Assembly (NCBI GenBank): GCA_963971225.1
Contig: OZ020269.1
Location: 3,844,001-3,908,000, forward strand
Reading direction: 5' to 3'
Length of the DNA stretch: 64,000 nucleotides
Source: Melieria omissa
Taxonomy: Eukaryota; Arthropoda; Insecta; Diptera; Ulidiidae
Part shown: positions 47,935-57,836 of the stretch, piece by piece
Layout: each line of letters starts with the position of its first letter
How positions within the stretch are numbered: the stretch's first letter is position 1
Position numbers and translations under genes: made by a program
The notes under the pieces: generated by a model
The model's database searches: none
The model's input: only the letters and a program-made list of their open reading frames with translations
Told to the model about the DNA's origin: nothing

Positions 47935-48190
47935 AATTAAATGAAATTCTTAAGCCACAAAGTGGCACATGAGCAATTGTTATGTAAAGATACAACAACA
48001 AAAAGATAAAGAAAGAAAGAAAGACTACTTAAAATAATTTTCATCTCCATCCTGGAGCGATTTGATATTCCATTGGCTACTTTTATAAGAAATTTTCATA
48101 TAACCTTTTTACTCGTCGTAAGATAGATTAATTGCGATTCCCGCCACGCTCGGATTCAGCATTTTTCAATATAAATCTCCTATCGTGACG

Positions 48191-49609
48191 ATGGAACGTG
48201 GCAGCGGTTGGATCATTAGCGGCCACTTCAGATTAATACACGCCATCGACCTAGGATATTTCGACACAATATTAGCAGAATTGACGATCCTGTCCAAGCG
48301 AGACGCTGGGAATAAATCAGCCAAATCACTTATCGAGTTCCAGTTGAATCAAACGCGATCGCGCCTCAACGAATTGCAAGGGAAAAAGACGAGAAGATCA
48401 CGGTCCATCAACTGGATTGGTTCCGCATGGAAGTGGGTTGCGGGATCTCCTGATGCCACAGATTGGGATAACATCCTCAAAAGCCAAAACGAATTGGTAG
48501 CGAACAGTAATAACCAATATGTGATCAATAGACGAATGTTCAATGCAACGCAGGAAGCAATTCAGATGGCGAACGGCATAGCCGAACACATGAACGCTCT
48601 CGGCAAAAATTTGGATACTAACAGTCGGGATGCGATTATATTCAATAAGGCCCAAATCCTGAAGGAGCAAGTATCGGAAATTGTACGAGCTGCCCAGATG
48701 GCGAAATCCGGAATTATCGACACAAACCTATTAGACAGAGAAGAAATGGAACGAATACTATCCGAAGAAGAAGCCCTGACATACCAAAACCTAATAGAAG
48801 CTGCAGAATATGCGAGTCCATCCTTTTACACGAATGGTAGCCTTCTTCTCTACGTACTTTCGGTACCAAAGGTCAAGCCTGATCGTTACCGACTTCTGTC
48901 AGTAAGGGCTGCAACATCCAACGGGAAGCGAGTAGATCTCCAATACAGAAAACTGCTTACCAACCAAGACGAGACTTATGGAATAGTTGGTAACTGTTTC
49001 TCTGTCAACAACTCCACCATCTGCGAGAGAAGTTCAACAAGAAGACTACCGGAAGATAGCTGTTTACCGAGGTTAATCAAGGGAGGCGATGCCCGCTGCC
49101 AGTTCGAACCCGATAATGACACCGCTATGGAGCTCATCGAGGAAAATACCATATTCCTATCCAATTTCCAAGGGATAGTGAGCGGCAAGAACCAAACGAT
49201 CACGCTAAATGGCACGTTTCTTATTCACATTAACAATGAAACGGTGCATGTGGGCAACCAAACGTTCTCGAGCACGGTTGCCAAAAGCCTGCAAGTCCTG
49301 CCATCCGTTTTGTCAAATATCACCGATGACGGCTTGAGGATTAATCTAGCCTACATTCATGGGCTCAGTCTGGATAACATCAACCACCTAAAGAAGCTTG
49401 CTCGAGATTTCCACCTCTCTTGGGCAACAGATGGAATCGTCCTTGCAATTCTGGCGACAACTTGCTACTTGATTTGGAGAAAGATCACCACCGGCGTAAA
49501 TATTCCTGAGGTTGTAAAGGTCGCTGAAATCCACCAACTCCCCGTTCCCGTAGCCAGCATCGAGACTCCACGCCCACAACAGTTCCATCTGCGGGACGCA
49601 GATTTTTAA
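48191..49609 (+). CDS. env: Errantivirus Env-like glycoprotein (second exon)
   Basis: 472 aa from the first ATG at 48191 (two more codons from a GTG at 48185); the frame is open upstream to about 48122. Related in plan to baculovirus F-type envelope proteins: a furin-like RRSR about 70 residues in, followed by a hydrophobic WIGSAWKWVAG segment, a long helical ectodomain, several N-x-S/T sites, and a C-terminal membrane segment (IVLAILATTCYLIW, about 425-440) with a short tail. In gypsy elements env is made from a spliced RNA, and the hydrophobic LIAIPATLGFSIF just upstream may be signal-peptide sequence read after a splice acceptor near 48120. The frame is intact. Function of this copy is not shown. 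Confidence 0.85.
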   Translation: MERGSGWIISGHFRLIHAIDLGYFDTILAELTILSKRDAGNKSAKSLIEFQLNQTRSRLNELQGKKTRRSRSINWIGSAWKWVAGSPDATDWDNILKSQNELVANSNNQYVINRRMFNATQEAIQMANGIAEHMNALGKNLDTNSRDAIIFNKAQILKEQVSEIVRAAQMAKSGIIDTNLLDREEMERILSEEEALTYQNLIEAAEYASPSFYTNGSLLLYVLSVPKVKPDRYRLLSVRAATSNGKRVDLQYRKLLTNQDETYGIVGNCFSVNNSTICERSSTRRLPEDSCLPRLIKGGDARCQFEPDNDTAMELIEENTIFLSNFQGIVSGKNQTITLNGTFLIHINNETVHVGNQTFSSTVAKSLQVLPSVLSNITDDGLRINLAYIHGLSLDNINHLKKLARDFHLSWATDGIVLAILATTCYLIWRKITTGVNIPEVVKVAEIHQLPVPVASIETPRPQQFHLRDADF

Positions 49610-49618
49610 AGGGGGAGG

Positions 49619-49973
49619 AGTTAACACAGTGACCAGCCAATTCACCTGACCAAATATGCTGACACTGCGTCTAGAGCCATGCACGCGCATCCGGTGCAAT
49701 ACCGCAACCTGAGAGCGTCGCGCTACGGCAGCGTGGGAAGTGCAACGTCAGCAGAGTTAGGATAGGGAATAAGCTTAGGAATAAGTTAGCTTAGCAAAGA
49801 ATGTCACTTCATTTTAGGAGCTCAAGCAGAACAGAATAAATTGTGTTAATATTAAATCACGTCTTGTACTGGAGGAGGAGTTGACTGGTGAAGGAGTAAG
49901 TATGAAGGATGGGCCCAAGTGGCTGGGCCCCAACTTTAATTTTTTGGCGCTCCCTACGGGGAGCACCTTAACT
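49619..49973 (+). repeat. 3' LTR of errantivirus
   Basis: 355-bp LTR starting AGTTAAC and ending TTAACT, preceded by the polypurine tract at about 49608-49618. It contains GAATAAAT, the empty target of the TIR element in the 5' LTR. Confidence 0.93.
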
Positions 49974-50323
49974 TAAATTACAAACCAAAGTTAAAAATAT
50001 CTAAGCTTTAGCAACATAGGCCTTCAGCTAGAGTGCTACCAACCTACAGAAACTTAAAATATCGAAAAATATACAGCGCGCGAATTTTAAATGAGAATTT
50101 CCGGAAACTTTTCGGTCACAATGTATACACCTGACCAAAAGCTTATAAGAAGCGATATTTCTTACGGTAAATAACAGCTCAACATATACACAATGTGGCA
50201 GACAGCATTTCACACATGAGCCTAACATTATTCGAAGGAACATTTTCCAGCCGCATTTTTTGTAACAAACAGATATAATTAAGGGCCTTGTAACCCTCCT
50301 TCCGTGCGCCACTGCACACATAG

Positions 50324-52890
50324 GTTAGGTTAGAGTGGCAGCCTCCTATGTGAGAAACTCACTTAAGCACAACTTATGGCTCATTGTGATACCACAGTGG
50401 ATGGCGCGACTCCTCCTTACTGCGCTGAGAACCAAGAAGATTCTGTTATGAACCTGGCTATATCCTGGCTATAGTGAAGGACACTGACCCAATAGGTGGA
50501 GAACGGTCTCCTCCTCCTCCTCGGACCCGCATCCTCGTCAGTAGTCGTTGGATTGCAGTCCCAGTCGCTCCGCATGCTTACCCATAAGACAGTGACCCGT
50601 GAGCACCGAGACCTTTGTGCTTATTGAGTGACGGCTAAGGCTAAGCAGCTGGTTAGTCCGTTTCATGTTATAGGAAGGCCAGGTTAATCGAGAGATACTG
50701 CAAGTCTGTTCCTCAGACCACAGTTCATTCGCTACTCTTTGGTAGAATTGCCTGAGCATCAATTTAATCGATGCAATAGGAGCTCCCACTGGGAGGAAGG
50801 ACGAGCCCTCAGCGAGCAATGTGACTGCTCTGCCTAGTTCGTCCGTCTCGCAGTTGCCCACAATGCCTCTGTGCCCTGGCACCCAGAGTAGTGAGACGTT
50901 AGAGCGCCTAGCTAGACTGTTCAAGTATTTTCGGCAGTCACGGACCAGTTTGGATGAAGTGGTCGCTCCGACTTAATGGCTGCCTGACTATCCGAATATA
51001 TATGGGCATCCGTTTCATTCGCGTTCTCGGGGATGAGCTAGATTGAGGCCTGGTAAATAGCCATTACTTCTGCCTGAAAGACACTGCAATGGTCAGGCAG
51101 GCGGAAGGAGAGACGAAGCCCCAGTTGGCTACAGAAAATCCCGCAGCCAACCTTGTTCGCCAATTTGGAGCCGTCAGTGTAAATATTGATGGAGTTTCCG
51201 GAGGGTAGCTCGCTACCGGTCCACTCTACTAGGGATACGGAACGTAAATCCGTGATCAAATTGAGTGGGGGTGCAGATGTGATCGATGACATCTGGCACC
51301 GAACAATCTTGAGTAAGAATCCTGGAATGACCAAGATCCGGTCTAGCCCAGCGGAAAATCGCGTTTAGCCTGACTGCAGAGCATTTCGCATGTCATTTGA
51401 CCCTCTGTGCGGTTGGGAACCAGTGGAGAAGGGTAAACAATGCTTTCGTGGGTGTAGTGCGGAGAGCCCCTGTAACCAAAATGGCCGCCATCCTCCTGAC
51501 TTTATCAAGAGGTTTCAGGTTGATCGCCTTACTTATGGCAGGCAACCAGAAAACAGCACCATAAAGAAGGTTAGGCTCAAGTACCGCCGAGTGAAGCCAG
51601 GACATTATTCGGCGTTCATCGGGTTGAAAAAAAAAATAAAAATGTCTTCGCCTGTTTGTACCAGGCGAAGAAGAAGAGCTGCCGAGGCAGCGACGGAGTG
51701 GTGCAGATTAATTTGGACAATCTGCACCATCTACAGGGCTGGGTATTATTGTGGCATTTGAGGCCTCCTCATCGGACAAGGGGGACTCAGTGGCGCCATC
51801 GACACTCATAGCCACGTGGCCGAAGAACTCACCGACATATTCGGAGGTCGACATGACACTGCCGGTGTCGTCGGATGGGCATTCTTCCAACGGGGCCATG
51901 GTGCTAGTAGAGGTGGTTGGACCGAGTTCGGGAGCCGTCCCCTTTGGTATCTGGGTGCTACCTTGTAGATCGCACCTATATACGCTGAGGACGATCGACC
52001 CAAACGCGTAGTTTATTTATCCGTCTTTTGCCAGAATCGGAGCTAGCGACTCTTCGTTGATGACGATGAGCGCCTGCCGAAGATGTCCTCTCGGCTTGCT
52101 ATGCGCACCTCGTCGGGAGGTGCACATTGCTCAGCTGAAGGTGCTCCAATATCTCGCTTAGAGAGGAGGGTTCAGCTGGGATCCAGGCCTTTACACGCGG
52201 GCGATTTGGGATTTGATCCATCGAGACCGCGGCTAGCTTCGCGCTAGGCCAGACCTCGCCGATCTTGTTGATCGCCTGCTTGTACAGATCCGCTGAGCGT
52301 TGATCTGCACAGGCGATGAGCTTGACATGCCCTTGATATGTTACCATCCGGCATCGCGGCATGTAGGAGGGAAGCCTGGGTTGGCCGAAACGATGTCTTT
52401 ATAGACATTGGTGAGCTTGGCCTGTACTAATCTCCAGTTCGCCCCGGAGATAGTGCCATCGCTGTCACCACGGTCGATGATAGCCCAGACGATGCCTTCT
52501 TTGACCATCTCGGTGAACGGTCGCAGAGGTTTTGGCTTGACGACCGCCAGCCAGTTGCTCGCCCGATCTTTGGCGCTTCACGGCGACCTCCGGCAAGGGG
52601 ATTGGTCGGTCGTTCTTATGTTGCTACGCCCAGAGGAGAGCAGCTTTGTCCTTGTCGGATAGGGTACTTGGATCCGAGGAACCGAAACGGCTCAGTATCC
52701 TCATAGCCGATCTCCTGTTTCTGTACGCCCGTGTTGAAGCACTGCACACATACATTGTAATAAAGTTACCAAACATGGCGACTCGTATTTGAATAATTTT
52801 TGTTTTACGGCTTACGTACATTTTATGTAAATTTGTTATATATTTACGAATGGGCCTCGCAGGGCCCAGTTGCTCCACTTAGCGCCTACA
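50324..52890 (-). mobile_element. LOA-like non-LTR retrotransposon, internally deleted
   Basis: Minus-strand jockey-group element with ORF1, endonuclease, RT and RNase H parts. The 5' part (52890 to about 51650) carries ORF1 pieces (VTYQGHVKLIACADQRSADLYKQ near 52330) and the start of the endonuclease (VQINLHH near 51720). At an A-rich stretch (51629-51645) it jumps to the end of the RT (LEPNLLYGAVFWLPA near 51580), so most of endonuclease and RT is lost. RNase H follows with YTDGS near 51190 and WVPGHRG near 50880. The 3' end has a TAACC-type repeat near 50324-50333. Confidence 0.8.
50538..52362 (-). pseudogene. LOA-like ORF1/ORF2 remains
   Basis: Broken coding remains of the element. Pieces: ORF1 C-terminal region 52099-52362 and 51708-51899; endonuclease start; RT thumb 51393-51605; RNase H N-half 51038-51334; RNase H C-half and tail 50538-50924, ending in a TGHCLMGKHAERLG motif typical of this group's C-terminus. 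Several frameshifts and stops separate them, so no functional protein is possible. Confidence 0.75.
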
Positions 52891-53793
52891 TACATAAAGT
52901 GGCCATGTTTGTTCTACAAAATCGATGCAAATAAACTGTTGTTGGTTTCGTTTCGTTTAGAAAACATTAGCAGTAATTGGTATGAAATATTTCGGCGATC
53001 AGAGCTATGGAAAAAATTTGGCGACTACTCAAAGTCAAAATGGGTCTGGAAAAGCCCAGTTGCATATCATAGTGTTAATAAATTTAATTTAATAATATTG
53101 CGGACAGTCAAAGGAGAAATATAGAAAGAAAGTGGAAAAACAATTATTTCGCAATCTTTGCGTGAAAGAAAAATCTTTGGAATGAATAGTTTTAAAACAA
53201 AAGGAATCAGGCAACATTTTTTTTTTATTTTTTATTTTTCACACCTCACGGAATCATAAGAAATTGCTTTGTGATTCACGTTAATCGGTTCCGCTTCTTA
53301 TTGGTTTTGAAAGTTTTTCCTTTGAACAAGCTCAAAGGTACCAAATAAGTACAAAGCAAGTCAAATCAAGTCTGAGAGAGAATAAACCAAATTTTGAGAC
53401 GACATAAGGCACGTGGTATACAAATCTCGGGAACAGTTGGCAAGTCAACGAATGCCAAATCCGCAGAATTTAATTAATCATACGCAGAGAAAGAATTAAA
53501 ATTATTCCCTCTATAATACGTAATTTCGAAGAATCGCATTTTCGAAAGCCCTACTTGCGAATTTCTTACTTTACAAGTAAAGCAAAGACCTACGTATATA
53601 TGTATGTTAAAATTTTACGTTTATTAATGATTTCAACTAGAAGACACTGAGGGGGCTCGTTGTTGCGACTTTTCATTTTAATTACATACATTTTCCACTT
53701 TACAGTTAACTGATTTTCAGTTAGTTATAATAAAAAATATTTAGGATATGTTGTGTGGAACAACACTTAATCGCTTAATCTAAGTGACGGCCA
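52891..53793. other. Spacer and 3' flank of tetraspanin gene C
   Basis: No gene seen. T-rich run at 53217-53240. A minus-strand AATAAA at 53620-53625, about 170 bases past the stop of gene C, is a likely poly(A) signal. Confidence 0.55.
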
Positions 53794-55721
53794 TCAGTAG
53801 TTGGCTCTCCTCCTGCCGTTGCGCACCTGATTGGCCAAGCAGCAAGCAAAGATGAAGGCGACCAGCTGCAAGGCAGACAGTACCGTTAAGAAATCTTTTC
53901 GCGGGGTAAACTCGATCGGTTGGACTTACCTCGACCGCCGCAACACCGATTCCGGCGTAGCGCGTGATATCTGTGTTCTTTTCCCAGAACGAAACAAATG
54001 CGCTCGAACAACCAGGCTGCAGCATTGCCTCAGGCAGACTGCAGGAAGTCGCCTTGGCGCCGCAGCAGGACTGTGGTGGCACCTCCATTGCTGTCATATA
54101 GTCCATAGCGCCGTTTTTACCGCAGCAGTTGAACTGGTGAAGAAAAGGTAAATTAAACGAAATGCGACATCGGCGGGTATGCTTCACGCTTACACTCAGC
54201 TGCAGTGCGTCCATTACTTTTTGGTCGACTTTGTGCTGATCCCAGATTTTCGTAACAATCATATCCATGTTCTTCAGGAATTGTGCGCGTTGGGTCCAGA
54301 CGTAAATGACCAAAGCCAGTTGACACATGAACAACACCAGCATGAACACCGAGTACTACAAATAAGTTCAAAAAAACTTGAGTCAGTCATTGCGGCCAGA
54401 AAGCTTGACGACTTACCGTCATGGTGCAGCAGCTGTCCTCACGAATGGCTCCGCAGCAGCCCAAGAAGGCGATAATGAAGATGATGCACCCCAGCACCAA
54501 GATCGCAATGGGAACGCTATTCGTATTGAAGGTTTGTGCGACGCTGCCGATGTCGCTTATTTGCGACACCATGATCGATCCGAACACGATCAGCAAAATG
54601 CCGCATACCTGCAAAAAATGAAATGGATAATCTTTCTGTTAATATCGATTTATATGGATAAATTGTCTGGAACATATCATTCGATTTTTGCTTGAGGACA
54701 TAAGTAATCATCGATAACTGCGCAGTGCGATTAATTGCTGGTGAATTGTTAGTCATGAACATTTCGTTGTATACAGTGAGTCACGCCAAAATGGCAATCG
54801 GCCGGTTCACAAATTTTTACTGTCAATGCTGGCGGTTGAAGACGCCGAAGGATACCCTGCTTGTGTCGTGCACCAAGGGTTAATCAAATAAAACATGGCT
54901 CGTATGGTTTCTCGTTGCTTCCGTATTGAATTCTCGCTCTTTGACAATACTAATATTTGAATTTAATTACGAAGTAAACGATATTTATAGACTGAATGTT
55001 TATGTTAACAAAATTCGTAATATTTGCACCGAAAGTTAAACAAATTTCAATTACTATGTATTGGTAAGTATGCCCACATATGTAAATGAAGTCGCCGGCT
55101 TGAGATAAGATAACCCTTCAGCTATCAATAAGAGGCGAAAGTTAGAAGATTTCTGTTTTCCTAAGATAAGGTTGATGATGGTTCTATTCGCGTGAGTAAC
55201 AATCTGAATTGGCGAGGGTTCATACATGTGTTTGAGACTTTGCAATTTACTATTACTCACAATTGCTTTGAAAGTGAGAATATACTTCAAAGAATTTTCC
55301 GTTTTTTATGGACACATATGGATTTGCTAGATGCTAAGTTTTCGTTAAACTGCGACATATGACAAAAGCCTCATTGCTGACTAGTTACAACAGATAAACA
55401 AGACAAACGAATAACTCACTTGTGTAGAATTTTATCAGCAAATGTCGAAAAATGCATTGTACCCAATTATTCTGCTATATATACGATACAGGCACATACT
55501 TAGGGTATGTGTACATATGTATGTATCTATAATGATGTCATGCCATTTGCTAGCAATTGAAATGGTTCCACAACACTTTCAGAGAAGTCTGTTTGAAAGC
55601 TTTTGCTGGGGATTTTGTAGGACTTGACCCGAAAATGCTATGAAATATCAGGGATACTCACCACAAAGAGTATGTTAAATATGAATAACACATATTTCAC
55701 GAACACACCACCGCAATCCAT
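53794..55721 (-). CDS. Tsp42Ed: Tetraspanin gene C, Tsp42Ed-like
   Basis: Predicted 229-aa tetraspanin. Coding exons are 55662-55721, 54417-54608, 54194-54355, 53930-54133 and 53794-53865, all phase 0 with GT-AG junctions. Exon 1 codes MDCGGVFVKYVLFIFNILFV. Exon 2 completes TM1 and TM2 (FLGCCGAIRED). Exon 3 is TM3 (YSVFMLVLFMCQLALVIYVW). Exon 4 is the large loop (FNCCG, PPQSCC, a further Cys pair). Exon 5 is TM4 and tail FIFACCLANQVRNGRRRANY. Loop and tail resemble Drosophila Tsp42Ed as I recall it, and it lies upstream of the Ee-like gene as in Drosophila. Intron 1 is about 1.05 kb and carries no gene. Confidence 0.88.
54609..55661. other. Intron 1 of tetraspanin gene C
   Basis: About 1.05 kb AT-rich intron, no repeat or gene recognised. 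Confidence 0.7.
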
Positions 55722-56599
55722 TTTGTCGAATTTAAACTTTATTCCAATGCGAATTCGTTGTGTAACCGTCGGCTTTTCTATGCGGTTTCGACTAATCAGG
55801 CCAGTTGAAGATAATTTTCCAACGGCCAGTAATGTGTTCCAAACGACGGTAAATTGTGTACTGAGTTGGCCTATCTTATCGAATGCGTATTTAAGTTCGA
55901 TTGACAAATTAGCATTGTCCTTATCTTGCACCGCGTCGAGAGCTTTGTGCAGCGATCAAATACAAAAAATCACACATGCTTTTAGGGTTCCAACCATACA
56001 CTCGGAAAAACGCAGGTTAGCCTCGTACTTGGGCTCGAACTCTACATACAGTAACATAAGTAACATTTTAAATTTTACATAGTAGTTATTTATTTCAAAA
56101 AGATTAAGTTGCAAATGGGTTGAGATTATTGGCAAGCTTTCCTCAATCCCCCGAGTATAATAGTTTTACTAAGATACTTCTACTTACGTCGAGCTTTTCA
56201 CATATGTACATATATGCAAATGCCGCCCAACAATTTGTTACATACACACATAAAAACAATGCGTTATAAATCTTTTTCCAGTTTACTTAAATAAAATTAC
56301 ACATACAGGCATGTGCTACAAATTGTTTTCGTTTCAAATTCGGAGCGAAAACGTGATGGAGTGTGCTCAATTTCGTTTTGATTTCGTCAATTTTCGAAAA
56401 CGAAATCGTTTGAAATGATATGTGCCAGAAAACCGAAATTCCGTTTTCGTTGCGATTAGAAAACGGCTGGTATTCTATTTGCGTTTCAACTTATAAAGAA
56501 ATTTTGAACGTGAAAAAGTTGAGGGAGTACTGGCTCACTGACCAACATGAAATTATGCAAGCCGATAGTGGGCATAGTTCACAACCTGTTAACCAATAG
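55722..56599. other. Upstream region of tetraspanin gene C
   Basis: Presumed 5' UTR and promoter of gene C plus spacer. The 152-aa open frame here overlaps exon 1 in antisense and has no domain. No promoter element could be assigned with confidence. Confidence 0.45.
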
Positions 56600-57335
56600 G
56601 GTTACAACTCCATCACTGTTGCACTGTACTCTTGCAAAAGAGGAGCTGTAAGAAATGGAGTATCCAACCACGTATCATGTACTGGATTTACATCTCCGTG
56701 ATTTGGCCAATTCTTTTCTATGGAGCAGTAGTATGGTGGACTGCCCTGGATAAGATGGTTAACCAGAAACTTCTGGACTCAGTCCAAAGATCGGCGGCGT
56801 TCATAATAACTTGAGCATTCGATCAACACCATCCAGAGGGCTCTACGCCCTGCTCCACTTTCTTCCTGTTGACCTCTTCGGTAAACAAGCTGCAACCCTC
56901 TCTGCAGTGAGACTATATACCATCAAAAGATGGACATGTACTGATTTCGGTTACTACCGAATCCTAGGCTGTTCACCTGACTTACCTGACAACATATACT
57001 ACTAGCTACCATCATATCAGTTCGACTCTAAATTCTCAACCCTCATACCTCATAGACCGGAGTGGGAACAAGACACGGTTTCTATTCAGACGGTCTCAAC
57101 CACATCGAAAGTAGTTGCGCTTTGCCTATCCCTACTAAATGACTTAGGGCATGTGTACAACATTACCCTTACCTGGGTACCGGGCCACAAAGACATCAGT
57201 GGTAACTGCGCTTATCAGCTTTCCAGACGTGGCACCACCCTCCCGTATTTCAACACCACAAAAAATGGCTTGAATAGTCTTCTTGACTTGCAGCAAGACA
57301 GACTTGTGGTATCACAACGGGCCTATTCCGTGGCC
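56600..57335 (+). mobile_element. Jockey-group non-LTR relic
   Basis: Old plus-strand fragment of a non-LTR retrotransposon ORF2. It contains the RT C-terminal region (YISVIWPILFYGAVVWWTALDK, about 56690-56760, then PSRGLYALLHFLPVD near 56830) and an RNase H motif (TLTWVPGHKDISGNC near 57160-57205). Frameshifts and missing segments show it is dead. No termini recognised. Confidence 0.75.
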
Positions 57336-57836
57336 TAAGTGTGTCTTTCGGCAAGTTCCATGCCAAGACAGCCACAAAAATTCCAATCTACATTGTTAGC
57401 AAAAATGAGAAAATTAGAGAGAGTGAGATTCCGACATGTCCAGTGGGTTGGAATGGTCTGTCAGAATGCGGCGTTTTACTGTTTCCACTTTTCTTTTTTC
57501 TTTCTTTTTCTTCTAAATACGTCAAACTCGCAAAGAAAATGCTCATCATGCAAGATATTCAATTTTCTGTCAACATTTCAAAAAACATTGTATAGACGTC
57601 AACAAAAAAATCAGCTTGAATTTTATTTCGAATTGAAGTCAAATCGTCCGTTTTGTAGCACACCCCCCAAAAATTCGTACGATTTCAAATTCCGATTTCG
57701 ATTTGAAATCGTGCGATTTGCAGCACATGCCTGATAGTTATGGTTTGGTATATCCATTTCGATTTTTGGAAAACCGAAACAAGGAATTCAAAACTGCAAT
57801 TCAAGCCTATTGTGGGTGGAGTTTCCACCGTTTTAA
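57336..57836. other. 3' flank of tetraspanin gene D
   Basis: No gene seen. A minus-strand AATAAA at 57622-57627, about 210 bases past the stop of gene D, is a likely poly(A) signal. The open frames here lack domains. Confidence 0.5.

Larger units (their letters stand above)
39355..49973 (+). mobile_element. Gypsy-type errantivirus (gag, pol, env) with nested insertions
   Basis: LTR element with gypsy-like ends (AGTTAAC...TTAACT) and a 4-bp target duplication TAAA (39351-39354 and 49974-49977). Both LTRs are 355 bp once the nested element is removed and differ at only about two bases, so the insertion is recent. Order: 5' LTR, tRNA-Lys-type primer site, 1.1 kb leader, gag, pol in the -1 frame, env, polypurine tract AAAGGGGGAGG just before the 3' LTR. 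It is interrupted by a TIR element in the 5' LTR and a P-like MITE in the integrase region, so this copy is defective as it stands. Confidence 0.93.
39315..50031 (-). mobile_element. Short non-LTR retrotransposon 3' fragment (interrupted)
   Basis: Its own sequence is 39315-39354 plus 49978-50031, about 95 bases, read on the minus strand and ending in a (TAA)n tail. It is flanked by a perfect 14-bp duplication AGTGCTACCAACCT (39301-39314 and 50032-50045), as expected of target-primed reverse transcription. It is a severely 5'-truncated copy of an I- or LOA-type element. The gypsy element at 39355-49973 later inserted into it. Confidence 0.75.
38447..50123 (-). mobile_element. mariner element, split by nested insertions
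   Basis: Inverted ends TTGTGACCGAAAAGTTTCCG at 38449 onward and at the right end near 50123, flanked by TA on both sides (38445-38446 and 50124-50125). The mariner's own sequence is 38447-39314 plus 50046-50123, only about 950 bp, so about 350 bp of a normal 1.3 kb mariner is missing. Everything between 39315 and 50031 arrived later. Transcription direction is minus. Confidence 0.85.

Noticed and set aside
50290..50320. CAGTGGCGCA-type hAT end on the minus strand
   Set aside because: The motif is present but I found no matching second end or 8-bp duplication.
55624..56082. 152-aa plus-strand frame
   Set aside because: Antisense to the first exon of tetraspanin gene C and without any known motif.
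57339..57734. 131-aa frame downstream of gene D
   Set aside because: Phenylalanine- and lysine-rich AT-bias translation with no domain; likely the 3' flank of gene D in antisense.
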